Assembly: GCF_002775205.1 (NCBI RefSeq)
Contig: NC_036443.1
Span: forward strand, 12,597,373-12,661,372
Direction of reading: 5' to 3'
From: Xiphophorus maculatus
Lineage: Eukaryota; Chordata; Actinopteri; Cyprinodontiformes; Poeciliidae
DNA length: 64,000 nt
Shown one piece after another: positions 1 through 12,722 of the stretch. Position 1 is the stretch's first letter; each line of letters begins with the position of its first letter. Both the position numbers and the translations under genes were made by a program. The notes below the pieces were generated by a model. That model was not told the DNA's origin and made no database searches. It saw only the letters and a list, made by a program, of their open reading frames with translations.

Positions 1-39
1 TGTGCCATGCATGTGTATTCAGTTTCCTTTATGATGATA

Positions 40-900
40 ACCCTAAATAAATCCAGTGCACCAGCTGAGTGTAAATACAGATGTTCTACGAAGACCTCCG
101 AGGTCTGTTCCAAAAACCTTTAAGAATATAAAACAAAAAACAACACATCATGCAGGCTAAGAAACACATCGACAATGAGGTTGTGGGGAATTTTGGAGTA
201 AAGTTAATTTATCAAACAATATCCCAAGATTTTGATGTCGGTCAGAGCCCTTCTTAATCTATGGTCCAAAAATAGGAAGAGTATGTCACAACTGTAAAAG
301 TGCCCAAAAAAAATGGCTCTCTACTAAGACTGACTCAGAGCAAAAGAAACTTGTGCTTAACTCTGGAGGAGCAGCAAGAAATTAGCTAATTTTGGAGAAT
401 GTATTGACAGGACTACTATTAACTACACTTTATGGAACAAAGGCAAAAAAAAACCCATCAGAAATCACGATTAAAGCTTCCCACAAGGTAGTGGGTACAA
501 CAAAAATATGTAAAAGTGTGTCTGAAAAGATAAAATCAAACCCTGTGAATACAGGCATCACCATGTTGAAACATAGTGGCGGCAGCATCATGCTGCTGGA
601 AGACTGTTCTGAGGTTGCAAAAGATTTAACACTGGGGCATTGAATCACATTTCAGCAGGACAATAAGCATACCAATACAGCCAGAGCTAATGAAATGGTT
701 TTGATTATGAAAAAGCTTGTTCTACAAAGTAGGAAAAGGGCAAGGGGAGCACAAATTACTTCACAATTATGCACTGCTTTTGTTGGTCTAAAGCATAAAA
801 CCCTGACAAAAAAAAACACAGAAGTTTATGGGTACAATGTTAAAATAGAGCACAGGTATAGGAGACATACATACATTTTGCAAGGCTCTGTAAAATGAGT
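40..900 (+). mobile_element. Decayed Tc1/mariner-type transposon remnant (transposase sense on + strand)
   Basis: The stretch resembles the inner part of the common teleost Tc1 transposase gene. One recognisable block is around 215-300 (atatcccaag, then a run like 'atggtccaaaaataggaaga' followed by 'gtatgtcacaactg'). Another is near 560-600, the 'gcggcagcatcatgctgctg' block that encodes the transposase core around the second catalytic aspartate. The frame is broken by many stops and frameshifts, so nothing functional remains. The short open frames at 392-643 and 695-898 are pieces of this relic, not genes. Terminal inverted repeats were not located. The family call rests on remembered similarity, not on a search. 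Confidence 0.6.
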
Positions 901-2054
901 TCACCATCCTTGGTGCAGACAGTTCCCTTCTTGTCTCACTTTTGACTCGAGCCTCATTTTCAGGCTTCCACCACGGCTCATCTAAACTACCCTTCAGGGT
1001 GTTCTTTCACTCCTGCACGTCACAGGGAACCAACACGTTTTCTCCAAAATCACAACAATAAACATTCAGCCAAGAACGTGCTAAATAATGGATTTGCTCA
1101 AAAACCCAAGACAACTCCTTCAAAAAGCAAATACCTTTTACCACCATCTGCAGCTGGCACCTGGGAAGATGGGCTTTGTGTGCAGCAGAGTGAGGAGGGA
1201 AATCAGAGTTTTGGCTCAGACAATGTGAACATTTAAATAAGAAATGGAATCTGAGCCCGACTGTTTACTTTGTTCCTCAATTCCCGCATCAGTTTATATA
1301 TGAAAGCAACATGAAAAAAAAAAGGAAAGAAACAGAAACTTTTTGAGAGTGAAGAGGAAACAGAGATATCTGTCTGTCAATCCAGCTACCGATCCTGCCA
1401 TCTAGACCTGCCTGCTTTCGAACCGTTACAACATGTGACATGTATCAGAAGTGTGTAGCTGACTGTTTTGGGCTAAACGAGTTGGCCAGGGTATCAACGG
1501 CCGCATCAGTGAGGTGGCTTCACAATGACAGGTGATTTAATGGCTGTCACAGCAGCACCACAAGAGAAGAGACACAGGATTCCAGTCAAAGCTAATGTTT
1601 GGTGATGAATCGCTGTCACGCCACAGGTAAATGTAACACTAATAGACAAAGGAATATCTACTGTTAGCCAGTTTTGCTAATGAGCGTGTTCTTTCAGAGA
1701 GGTGGTGTCACTTTTGTGGGTTGGATCCATACAGTAAGGAGAGAAATGAGGGAGCTTATATTGGACTGGGTGTAATGAGAGTCATAGTCAAATGGTTGTG
1801 AAAAGCTCGACGGAGGAGCTCGAACATTTGTTATAATAAGGAACAAAATGCACATATTTCATAGCATATAGCATACAGATGCACTGTGTATTAGAAGCAA
1901 TACATTGAGCTGTGTTTAAGGTCTGCTACTGTAAAATCCTGAAACATTTGTTTGCAAACACAAAATAATTTACTGACATTTTCTACTTTAGACATGTCGG
2001 TCTTTTAAAACTGTCAGCCTAAATAATATTTGGGGGGGTAAGCCCTTTTTAAAG
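901..2054. other. Intergenic DNA, nothing recognised
   Basis: AT-rich non-coding sequence. I see no long open frame, no splice-bounded exon with recognisable protein similarity, and no clear repeat. A short GGGGGGG run lies near 2033. Confidence 0.5.
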
Positions 2055-3373
2055 ATGATCTTACTAGATTAATAGGCACCAATAGTTACTTTCCTTATTG
2101 ATAATATCTTTCTTTTTTGCCGTTGTGTTGACTGTTCTGGACGGGCAAATAGCTGTGACCTCTTCTTTTAATCTGCTGTTGATCAACCACTTAAGTGCAT
2201 TTGACTCAGTATTTGGCTCTATGTCTAGAATTTTCTATTGAATACTGTATCAAATGTTTTTGGTCATTAATACTAATAGGCATTAAGATTTGTCAATGGT
2301 GGGCAGCAGCATTGATTTTGCTATAACACTATCAATATTGTTGTTATTCCTTGCTAATCTGCTGTAAGACCATTATCTGTTAATATATTTTATAGCTAAG
2401 TTAGCTTGAAATATTTAGCTCTAAAATTAACCATAACTTTGGGATTTTAACCGTGCAAAGACCATATTGCTAACATGCTAATACAGTGTGAGCTGGATAT
2501 GGGAGTTAATGTTGGTAGTTTTATAGTCGTGTATTTACTGGATGAGTAAAATCTTTTTTTTTTTTTATTTAAGTTTGATTTATTTTGTTAGTGTCTGTTT
2601 TTTATATGTTCAAAATAATGGTTTCATTCATTCTCAGCTTCATTATTTCTTGTAAAAAAAGAAAAAAACAACTAAGAAAAATAGAATAAGTTTTCCAGTG
2701 TATAATTATATTGTTATCATTATGGGATAATGATAGTTATTACCAGGTCGTAAACTTTCTCCATGTTATCTTGAATCTAACATGAGCTTGGAAAACCTGT
2801 CATTGAACTTAACAAAAGCAAAATGCAATGCCCAATGGCAAGACCTTGTTCAAAAGGTAGAAAAAGGACGTCTTCCACCCGAACATCCGAACAACAGAAA
2901 AGTGGTTGGTAACTTAAAAGAGAAAAGACATCCATTTAAAGATGTCAAGTGATGATTAAATATTGTAAAATATGAAATCCTGGCTTTCTCCAGAAGCTCT
3001 TTAGTAAGGCTGAATTTAAAACAAGACCGGTGGACAAAAAATGGAGAGTTTCCAACATACAGCAGTTTCTGACAATAGACAAGAACAGACCAACCTTAAA
3101 TAGTCATAAAAAGATCTCCATGGACCCCAAGTGTTTAGAGGTATGTGTGAGAAACTACATCCACTTTTTCTCCTTCTATAGAAATGAAGGAGCCAAATGC
3201 TGCTAGTCAAATGCACTTAAGTAGCTGATCAACAGCAGAATAAGTGCATCCATAAAAGAAGAGGTTACAGCTATTTGCCTGTCCAGAACATTCAGTCTCT
3301 CAACACAAAGATATTAGCAATTATCTAAGGAAAGTAACTATTGGTGCCGATTAATCTACTAGGGTCATCTCCA
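2055..3373. repeat. Large inverted repeat: ~185-200-bp arms around ~930-bp spacer
   Basis: The left arm (about 2055-2239) and right arm (about 3172-3373) are imperfect reverse complements. Shared blocks include 'ggcaccaatagttactttcc', 'ggcaaatagctgt', 'acctcttctttta', 'ctgctgttgatca' and 'acttaagtgcatttgact', in the same order. By eye identity is near 80% with several small indels. The AT-rich spacer has no recognisable protein. This could be an old non-autonomous DNA transposon with long subterminal inverted repeats, or an inverted duplication. No target-site duplication was found, so the class is left open. Confidence 0.75.
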
Positions 3374-4359
3374 AACAATTTGGAGCCCAGAATCCGTGGG
3401 AAAGATCATTTACAGCTTTAAAGACAGTCACCAATCTTCCCAGACTGGAAGTCTCCAGTCTAGGTTACAGAACGCATCGCTTGAGAAACTGAAACAAAGC
3501 CAAAGACCTTTGCTACGCTGATGCCCTCAGCGTAGCAAAGGTAGCATCTTATCATGTTACCACTACACATTTTTAAAAAAAATCATATGTGGCTCATTTT
3601 TATTTGATTTTGGTAGAAAGACAATTTTTTGGAAATGGGCTGAGAAAGTTGGGTCTAAACAAACCAAAGAGGTTAGAAACTATTTTCTTTGGACAGATGT
3701 GCAAAAGTGGAAATTTCTAATGCTTTTGTTGTTGCTTTGTCAGGGACATGTTGCCTCATGCAGCATGAGGTTACAACAAAACTTCAGAGAAAAGTTTTAG
3801 ACAACAAAAATGTCAGATATAAAACTGTAGCCTATTAAAGAGTATAATTTAAACAAACAAACTTTTTAACTTGTCTAAAACCATGCAAACATTCAAAGTG
3901 ATCAGATTTTTTAAAATCTGGAATCTGAAATGCAGTGCAGTCTTGTTTAATTACAACAACATTCATCACTTTAATATGTGCTTAACTGGTCGCAGTTGAA
4001 AACACGATTTTGCTTTTTCAATTTCAACCATTTTTACTTGTGATTTTCAGAAATTTATCACAGTGACGTGGATCGTTCTTTGCAAAGTTGCTCTTTTCCT
4101 CCCTGTCACCTGGAAGGACATTCTTAATGCCACACTGCGTGCTGTCAGTCTGTAAAGTAGGGGGGCTTCTTTTTGCTGATTGGGAAGTGTTTGGTTTCCA
4201 GCTCAGATCAGTCAGCATTAAATCAGGTCCAGTGATACTCAGAGTGGAGACTTTCTTTAAGGAGGAAGGTCATGGGAAGTGTTGGCGTAACATTGGAGCA
4301 GAAGTTGACATAGGCAGGCACAACCGCCATTAGGTTGACTTCTAGATAGAGTGGCTTAA
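3374..4359. other. Intergenic DNA containing a perfect 15-bp hairpin
   Basis: No gene is recognised. At 3507-3541 the arms 'cctttgctacgctga' and 'tcagcgtagcaaagg' pair perfectly over 15 bp around a 5-base loop. The rest is AT-rich non-coding DNA. The small open frames at 4024-4333 overlap on opposite strands and look random. Confidence 0.5.
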
Positions 4360-5060
4360 AAAACTATTCACAACCGTTGAGCTTTTTCGTATTTTGTGAC
4401 TTAATGCTACAGAATTAATTGTATTCTATTAGGTTGTTTTTTTTAAATAGACCAGCAGAAAGTAGTGCATAATTGTGAAGTAGAAGGTAAAGAATACATA
4501 GTTTTCATAGATTTTTACAAATAAGTTCAGACATGTCAGTATTTTGTAAAAACATCTTTCACTGCAGATAGAGCTGCATGGATTTGGCAGTCTTGCACAT
4601 GTAGAGCCTTCCCACAGATTCAATTAGATTTATACCAGCGCTTCTACCACATGAATATACTTTGATCTAAGTCACTGCCTTGTAGATCTAGCTTTATGTC
4701 TGGGGTAATTGTCCAGCTGCTTAGTTGACGTTTCACGTCATTTATGGTAACATTTCTTGCAGAATATCCTTGTGTTCAGCTCTGTCCATCTTCCTACAGT
4801 CCAGCTGATCAAAAGCATCCACTCAGCATGATGCTGCCACCACCGTATGTCACTGTAGGAATGGTGTGCTTGGGCTGATGTGTTTGTTTTTAGCCACACA
4901 CAAGATTTTGCATGTGGTCAAGAAAGTTTAGTTTCTGTTACACACCTTCTTTAATACATTTTCTGTTTGTCCTACATGATCGGAGAGAACGTTTAAATTT
5001 CAACAATGTCTGTCTTTTTGCCACCTGCCCCACCTTGGAAGGTGTTTATTAAAGCCTTAC
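4360..5060 (-). mobile_element. Decayed Tc1-type transposon remnant (transposase on minus strand)
   Basis: From about 4365 the + strand carries the Tc1 terminal region ('gtattttgtgacttaatgct') followed by the antisense of the transposase gene. A diagnostic block is 'cagcatgatgctgccaccac' at about 4825-4845, with 'catgaatatactttgatcta' near 4651. Stops and deletions break the frame throughout. Opposite orientation to the copy at the window start. Family assignment is by recognition only. Confidence 0.65.
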
Positions 5061-7049
5061 ATCCACTTCTCTCTGCGTTGTGTTGGTATGTCACCTGAAA
5101 TCCCAGCTATATAAATTTAAGTTTGTGGTTTTAAAGTGCCACAATGTAAAAAACCAGCCCATAATGCGGTTTCCCTCCATGGGATCAGATTTATTGGAAG
5201 TCAACCAAGAAAACTGTAAGTTTGGATTTCTTGGTTGATTTCTGGTCTTGCTTTAAATTTCCACACAACCTTTATGCCGTTAAGAAACACAGATCGTGAC
5301 AGAAGAAAACAAGAACTAAGCTCCAGAGCTAAGAAAAAGCCGCAGACAAATTTTTAAAAGAGTCTTCTAACATTTTGTCAAATCACACCAAACATTTGTC
5401 GTCCAAACATAACAAATGCAGAAGCTTGTCTGTTTCCTACCCTCTGCGCCTCTGCTAATATGCAGGATTTCTGATCCTCATGCGACATTTCCAGTCTCTC
5501 CAGCAGCTTTTGTGGGATCACAGACTGGTGCTCGTATTTCAATTTCATGTACTGGAGCCAATGTAGATTTACAAATGTGCCGATATAAACTGAGAACCAC
5601 AAAAAAGCTCAAGTCACTGATCTCACAATTACTTAGCCCCGTTGGCCATCCACCCAGTCTTTGAACTGCCTTCCTGCACTGGAACAAGATGTGGCAGCAC
5701 CACATGACGTCGCTCGATTCACAGAGGATTCACAATTACTTCGTGGTCTGTTGCGATTACAGAAGCCAAAAAAAAAAAGCAGTCCTGAAGCCTGTTGGCC
5801 TAATTTGTCTTGTTGGGGGTCTCGCTCAGCCCCCACTGCCGCCCCTGCACCCATGTAACTCATCGTATGCCTAACACCCGACCCCATCCTACAACCCCCT
5901 TCACCCCAACACATTCAGCCTCGAGTCCTCAATTGCTTGTTTAACTTGACACATAATTACTGTGGAAATATTTGTGTATTTTGTATGAGTGCCACAAACT
6001 GCATTGCAACCGACTGCCAAGTCCTCGCAGCTCCCTCTGCAGCTATCGCAGCCAGAATCCCTGATTAAAACAAGATGCTTTCATTAGAGCCAGCTTTGGA
6101 AGAAATCACTCCCAGAGATGGGCCTCTCCCTGCCAAGCCCTGCTGCACTCGCATTTGCCATGTGTGGCAATGCCGACATGCTCGTTCTACCAAAAACGGG
6201 GCTCTCTTATTTTTGTTCGAACCCAAATGTGCTACTGAATCACGGCTCCTCCATCAAAGCGGCGCTGTAAGAGCCCACAGTGGAACTCCACTCAACATGA
6301 AACATTGCTCCTAAAACCAAAAAGAGACGTTATTACTGTAAAAAACCCCTTGGAGTTTGAGGTCACGGCTATAATTTTTCACAAAGAACCCTTTAATTTC
6401 GCACTTATTTAATAGCTTTTTATAATACGATTATGGTATTATGCATAAAATGAGCACTTTTAAAAAGACATAAAAGGAAATTAAGTAGACGCCTTAATTT
6501 TAATGATGCTCCTCGGTTTGTGCTTGCATTATTGCTATTTTAATTTTAGGATTTTTCCAAGAAGTAATATCTTTTAAATTAAAGAAAAGTTCCACACATT
6601 TATTTTCATATATTAAGGGGGTATAAAGATCTATTAGAAGTCAGTTTTAATATAAATTTATTGCCGCGTTCTCCACCTGAAGCTTGAATGTTGAAATGCC
6701 ACATTCAGCTTTATTTCCAGTGTTTAAAAAATACTCAGCAAATGCATTTGGCGACACTATTGATGAGAATGCTAGCCAATCAAACATTGGGTTTTGTCAA
6801 ACTTCAGTGTATTTGTGTTTTCTGCTCGAGTACAAATTATTCAAATGACTAAATGGCCTCTTTTGCATTTAATCAACTTCTACAGAGATCTGGTAGCGGA
6901 CCAGTCATCCGTGCTGAACCAGGAAACATCTGAAACATGCAGGACACCACAACCTGAGAACTGATTATGTAGTTTTTTGTTTTTGCTTCAGCCAATCAGA
7001 TGACCTTCGAACTCATGATTCTTGTGTACATTTCTTGAACCAAACTCCA
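5061..7049. other. Intergenic DNA with small hairpin, nothing else recognised
   Basis: Non-coding DNA. A 12-bp perfect stem ('tcaaccaagaaa' at 5201-5212 with 'tttcttggttga' at 5227-5238) is present. Overlapping open frames around 5378-5914 lie on both strands and have no recognisable similarity. Confidence 0.5.
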
Positions 7050-8615
7050 CAAGAGACATTTCTTCTTTCCTCTTAATTTTATGACTTCTCTTTATGACAA
7101 ATCGTTTTGTCAACAGATTACTACTCCTGAGCTGCTGCTTTTCTTATTAGTGCGCCGCTTGCGTAGCTTTAGAGCTATCATGAACAGTCATCTTTTGGCA
7201 GTTTTGCCTTTCTAAACATTTCTGGCAAATGTTAAAAATTTTCGTTTTACAACCTAACTATTTTACACTGTTTTCCCTGACCTGTCTGCTGGATTTCTTG
7301 ACCTTCTTGATCCTGTTTGTTTTCCAATGTTTACAAACCTCTAAGACTCAAAGAACAGCTCAATGGACCTTACCAGAGGGGCCGCTTTTCATTGGCTGAT
7401 GCCCATTCTACGTGGTCACGTGCATGGCCGTCTCACAAACACACTTAGCTTCCCGTTAGCTAAGTACAGCATAAAGGCAGAACTGATACAACTTCTACAC
7501 CTTGAAGCCTGTCTGCTACACAGTCTTACGTTAGCTATTCAGATCAATATGCAATGTGTCTGTATCTGACATACACTAAAGATTTTATTTTAGCAGAAAA
7601 GGCTTTGGACTAAACTGTTACTCGTGTTAGCCACGCTAGCACCAAGTACAGCTAGTCAATCAACCATCGCTGTGTTCAGGGAAGCGCTGATTAATAATCG
7701 AAAAATAAATATCAAGCCTGGAAACTTGATATCGTAACGGACTGAATGTTATGTTTTTAACGTAATCTTTGCTCGTCTTGCGGGGCGCAGGCGGTTGCCA
7801 CGGTAACAGGTGTGCTTAAGCTACAAAGAGAGAGAGAGAGAGTAAAAAGGTAGGAGTGGTTTTGAGTTGATCACCTGTTCAGGTTATTTTACCTTTGTTT
7901 ACCTTTGCTGTGGCACATTACAGCCGCTGTAGTTTCTAAATGTTGGACTAATTACCTCGTTCGTTTGTGAGTTTACGTCATTCACAACAAACATCAAATA
8001 GAACAAATATATTTCATACACAACAAATGGCTTCTACCGTGGTAATTATGTGAAATTAAATTAATTATATCCCAACTTCATAAGATTTGCCTTTACCTTT
8101 ACAGAGCTCTTTGGTTCCTCCTATCAGTCTGTAGCTTCTCATATTGACGTCATCAAACCAAATGTCAGATCTACCATAACTGACTGACACCTGCTGGCCT
8201 CAGGTTTGCAACCAGCTTGTGACTGAGAAACCAGTAACCTCCTCCCAGATGATGACATGAACTTGTTAGTTCCTCTGTCCATTGTAGTAGCTGATATATT
8301 GTGAAAATCCGGTAGAAATGATGCACTAATCAAGTCATGTTTACATAGAAACAACGCACCGCGAGGCTTTGCTTGTGAGACTTGCGGTCACGTGGGTCGG
8401 TTGTGGGCGGAGCTTGGTAAGGTCCATTTATAGTATATCACTCTGTTTACTAATTAGGCAATGATTGCCCTGGATTTTATTCAACTGTATTTCAATTTTT
8501 TTTTAAAAACTGAATAAAACTCTATGTCATGTTTATAAATTGAAATTTGTGATTGTACGTTGACAAAAAGAGAAAAAGTTGAAGAGTTATGAACAGTTTT
8601 ACAACACACTGCAAT
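7050..8615 (-). mobile_element. Tc1-type transposon remnant split by a younger insertion
   Basis: Two blocks of one Tc1 copy flank another element. The left block (about 7050-7360) includes 'ccctgacctgtctgctggat' near 7275 and 'caaagaacagct' just before 7360. The right block (about 8429-8615) resumes with 'gtttactaattaggcaatga' and ends with a degenerate Tc1 terminus near 8590-8614. In ordinary Tc1 copies these motifs are adjacent, so the 1.07 kb in between was inserted later. The transposase is decayed. Confidence 0.6.
7361..8428. mobile_element. ~1.07-kb non-autonomous DNA transposon with 'atggaccttacca' terminal inverted repeats
   Basis: The ends are 'aatggaccttacca' (from about 7361) and 'tggtaaggtccatt' (to about 8428), perfect reverse complements. 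Similarity continues inward: 'cacgtgcatggccgtctcac' at about 7418 matches the reverse complement of the region near 8376-8390, which includes cacgtg and 'gtctcacaag'. The element sits inside a Tc1 copy. It encodes no recognisable transposase. It contains a short GA repeat (7827-7845) and GC-richer stretches near 7780-7810. Flanking triplets tca and tta could be an imperfect 3-bp target duplication of PIF/Harbinger type, but this is not decisive. Confidence 0.65.
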
Positions 8616-8929
8616 GTATGTTCAGCAAAATTATTGAGTCTGCTTTTTTAGCTCGTAAATATCTTGCAAATAAGCAGTGGTGTGAGAGACGTGACTGTAG
8701 CAGGTGAAATGCTCTGTGACAAGCAGTGAAGTCATCCTCCAGAGGCAGTGACAGGCGTCTGAAGGGTCCGGGTCCACCCGGCCCGTCAGCTTTGACTCAC
8801 CTCTGGCCCCCGAATCATCAAAAAAAAACAAATCTGAGGAGTTGCTTGATGTCTGTCGTACAACTTTTTGACCCCACTTTGTTTTCTCATTTTGTTCACT
8901 AATGTACAAAAAAAAAATTTGAGAAAGGT

Positions 8930-10085
8930 AAGCAAATTACATCCGATTTCCCGGAGCAAAATAAGTCAAATAGGGCACTTGAGACAGTGCTGGGGGGAAC
9001 TTTTGGGGTAAATTGGGACCTCATTCACAATATCCAAAGCAAATTATCTTCATTAGATTTCCAAAACCATAGCCGTGATTTGTCAAGCTGTGAATGATAA
9101 TGAAGTTGTCTGGTTAATGAAGGACTGAAGATGCAGGCTTCCACAATCATGATCATCTTCTATATAACCCTTATGAATATTTAAGGATCTTTAATTCTGT
9201 GTACAGTATAATTACGTGCCGGAGCCTGGCGTCGCCGCAGACTTCACAGATAAAGTATGTAATGGAGGAAGACAGACCTGGCTATATTTTATTAATCATT
9301 GGGATTAATTAACTGGTGATAATTTCGGATGTGACAGGATCGACGGGGAACCGTGAAAGAAGGAAATGTGCGATGAAGAAGACGAACGCATTTCTGTGAA
9401 ATTTAAGTGTGAGAACAGAAACAGAAACTCACCTTCATAGCTCACGCTGATGATGTTCAGTGCTTATACACCAGGCGAAATGTAGCTTTGAGGGACTTTC
9501 ATTGTAAAATCAGTGATTGGGCCCCTGAATGTTTCTTATTCTTCACATTGCTCGTGTTATTTGGCTGGCAGCAAAGGAACCGGACATGTGCGTTTTCCTG
9601 CTTTGGGAGTAAACTGGAGAAGATTTGAGTCTCATCGTGGAAATCCTCAGTCAAATAAAACAAAGTGGGGCTGCATCGATGCTCTGTCTTGTTTTATATG
9701 ATGGCTTGAAATAAATGAACTTTAAATGGAACCTTGGCAGCGATTCGAGCTATTGATCGATTGGAGCAGGAGCTGAAGTTTAAGGGCACAGCTTTGCCGG
9801 GGCTGGGGCTGTAACTGGAGTAATGAAATTGATTAGGCCAAGGGAGGGAGGGGTGACAAGCCGGTAGAGTCAAGCCCTTGATGTAAGGAAACAAGAGTGC
9901 CATCTAATTGGGGTGTAATATGGGTCTTTAGAGGACATTAAGCACACAAGTGGCGGAAGGAATGCCACTCTGCTGGATGGAGCCAAGATGATGTTGCACC
10001 GGTATTATTATTTGGTAATTATTCACTCAGATGATTGGATTATGAGAATCAAAACTAAGAGTCCAGCCAAGGGTCATCTAGTCAC
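8930..10085. promoter_or_regulatory. Candidate conserved non-coding region (possible enhancer)
   Basis: Repeat-poor, AT-rich DNA with dense homeodomain-type cores (attaattaact near 9305, taatga, taatcatt) and no coding frame. Its texture is like the deeply conserved non-coding elements that flank developmental genes. In human, CASZ1 lies near TARDBP, so a casz1-type target would fit. This is inference from composition and remembered synteny; no alignment was available. Confidence 0.3.
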
Positions 10086-10825
10086 CAAACTGTAGTCTGA
10101 GCAGAGTCTTTAAAATTGAAATACTGCTCAAAGTAAGGCAGGAAAAGAAATACAGATTGGTCAAACGAAACAAGGGACAGTTCACTTGAAGATGTGTTTC
10201 GTCTTTATGCTCAACAAAACTTGTAATTTAAATAAATTACAGAATTACATAGAAAAACTTTATGCTGTGTTTCGTTCCCTAACCAAGGGCTTGGACGTCC
10301 TTTGTTTAGGATATGTGGCTCTTACATAGTCTCTCTTAAAATCTTTGGCCAAAACAAAAAGAACTGAGAATATTAATTGAAAAAAAAGGTAATAAAACTA
10401 GTTTTAACTGTTTTTCTGAGTATTTATGATCAAATTAATCACCAGTATTGGAATGACAGTGTACAGGATGCATGTCTTTCCTTCATTCTTGACGCAGCCC
10501 TGTGTGTTCACAGGCGAACTGCAGCAGACCCAATGAAAACCTCACAAAGAGGCACAGATGGTTGAGGACCAACCGCTCAAGGGTTTTCCTCTGATGTGAA
10601 GTCTGAGTTACTGGAAACAAAATGACTTTTAAACCTTCCTCAATATGAAAACCTGTAAAACTGACAATCTTCTGACATGTTTAGTCTTAAACACTAAAAG
10701 ATTTTCGCAAACAACTTTGGAAAACATGCATATTCACGTTTCATGCTTATAAATTAAAGCAGAGTGATTAATTGTGATCAATCACAGTCTGAGAGTGTGA
10801 TTAATCTTGCAGCTGCATATTAATA

Positions 10826-11176
10826 TATGCAGCTTTGGAAAAAATCAAGAGACCACTTAAAATGATCAGTTTCTCTGATTTTACTCTTCATAGGTACACT
10901 GTATGTTTGAGTAAAATGAAAATTTTTCTCTTATTCTATGAACTGCTGACAACATTCCAGACAAAATTCTCCAAAATTCCAGGCAAAAATTTAATATTTA
11001 TTTGCAGAAAATGAGAACTGATCAAAATTACAAAAAAGATGCAATGCTTTCAGACCTCAAATAGTGCAAAGAAAACGAGTTAATTTTTACTCAGGAAGAG
11101 TTCAGAAATGAATATTTAGTGGAATAACCATGAGGTTTTTAATGGGGTTCAATGGGTTTTCTTCCAAAGCTGTATA
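10826..11176. mobile_element. ~350-bp Tc1/mariner deletion derivative (MITE) with intact ends
   Basis: The left end 'atgcagctttggaaaaaatc' (from about 10827) and right end 'cttccaaagctgtata' (11161-11176) are inverted copies flanked by TA-rich DNA. Inner sequence such as 'aagagaccacttaaaatgat' and 'aggaagagttcagaaatgaa' matches a teleost Tc1/mariner family with 'agctttggaa' termini. The transposase region is deleted. A TA target duplication is plausible. Confidence 0.65.
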
Positions 11177-11579
11177 TCGTTACCAATAAATGTGGAGTTA
11201 AATGTCCAATTAATATTATAATATAAGAAATTAGAGGAACAGGGCTTGGATGTTTGTCCAGGTGAAGATATTCCCGTCAAGAATCACCGCTGCACATAAT
11301 AAAATCACTTCTACTCTTTGGTATTCCTTTGACTGATGCAACGATTAAAAAAAATCTGCGAATTTCTAATCAGTTTTTTTATTATTACTATTACTGTTTG
11401 TCTGACTACTTTCAGACACAAAAGAAAAACAGCCCTCCTCACGTCCCCATGGCTGTTATTAACTCTGGAGTAACTCCGGCTGGGATCACAGTGAGTGCAC
11501 TGTCCCACTGCCAGCAGAGGACCTGTCCAGTGCATGGGGGCATTTATCTCCTGGCCTGAACTGTCTCTCTCAACAGGAC

Positions 11580-12480
11580 GGCCAGAAGTTACGGTGCATT
11601 ACAAGCACTTAGCGTAGTGATATCAAGGTTCACCTCCGATTTTCAATCTCAGGCCAGAATAGTGGGCTGGGAGGCCGTCATTAAAAAGCCATTACATGCC
11701 CATATTTCATATCCCAGTCTCTCCTGTGTTTCAAGGTGTTAAAAGCTCAATGTATATTTCCTCTATATTTAAGCAGCAGGACAACGGAGCAGCATATAGC
11801 ATCTCACCAGCAGCCATTGACCTTGGCCTAGCCAGCCTTCATTAGCTTTTAGACACTTATCAGTCATAACTGGGTTTGTCCTCTCCGCAACGTTTCCTCC
11901 TTCACTTCACTTAGGCTGGAAAATAATGGCTGAAATCCATTTATCTGCCATTTCCAACAAGTGCGTGACATTAACAAATTATCTACTTTTCACTAAGTAT
12001 GGCCAAGGTACCCTCTAAAGGATTCCTCCAGTTCGCTGGCCAAGGTCAGACCTTTTTAGAAACTGCCTCGTTTTGCTTCCTCCTGAGCTATTTTCTTTCC
12101 AGCCCATCTTTAAATATTCATTCTCCTTTTGCATGCCAGGCTGAGATTTTATGAGCACCATCAGCCGTATTTCTCCAAACACACATCTTTATTTGTTTCT
12201 GAATATTTATGCTCCACTCCGACTTTATAACTCACATCCTAGGAAAACATTGATCCAAGAGGCAAATGAATCTAATTAGGACCTCTTTCTTCTGTGCTAG
12301 ATATTGACTCGTTTGAAAGGTGCCTCTCTCCATTCCAAGCAAATGTCTCTGGAATGCTAAGTCCCAATCCCTTTAAGGAAAACTTCTAAACGCTGATGAG
12401 ATATTTTTGTCCATAAATGCTGTCCTGCTCAGATCCACTGTGGCGCCTTGATAATGTATTGCTTTAATTGCAGGATGTCA
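11580..12480. promoter_or_regulatory. Candidate conserved non-coding region
   Basis: About 900 bp without repeats or long open frames. It contains many short transcription-factor-like words, including GATA (agataatt, cttatca), 'ccttggcctagccagcc', 'aatatttatgctcc' and ctaattagg. The even base composition and absence of low-complexity sequence contrast with the flanks. It may be a cis-regulatory element of a neighbouring developmental gene. Composition-based inference only. Confidence 0.3.
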
Positions 12481-12682
12481 TCAGTGAGCTAATTTCCACT
12501 TTTCTGTGACCCCTGGGCAGCATAATCTTTTCTCCCCTTGTTGCAGACTTTTATTGTTCTTTTTGAATGCAATGCTGTGAAAACATATTTCCCCTCTTAA
12601 CAGACTCCCACCTCCTGTCTTGCTTTGTTTTTTTTTGTTGTTTTTTTTTGTCAGATCATCAAACAAAATTTAAAATCAGTTT

Positions 12683-12722
12683 AAAATCATCCAACTCAAA
12701 GGTAGTGGAGTTGGATGATTTT
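12683..12722. repeat. Perfect 15-bp stem hairpin
   Basis: Arms 'aaaatcatccaactc' (12683-12697) and 'gagttggatgatttt' (12708-12722) are exact reverse complements around a 10-base loop. The word 'ttttcaaacaat' then occurs twice, at 12719-12730 and 12751-12762, and ggtagt occurs three times nearby. Confidence 0.85.
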
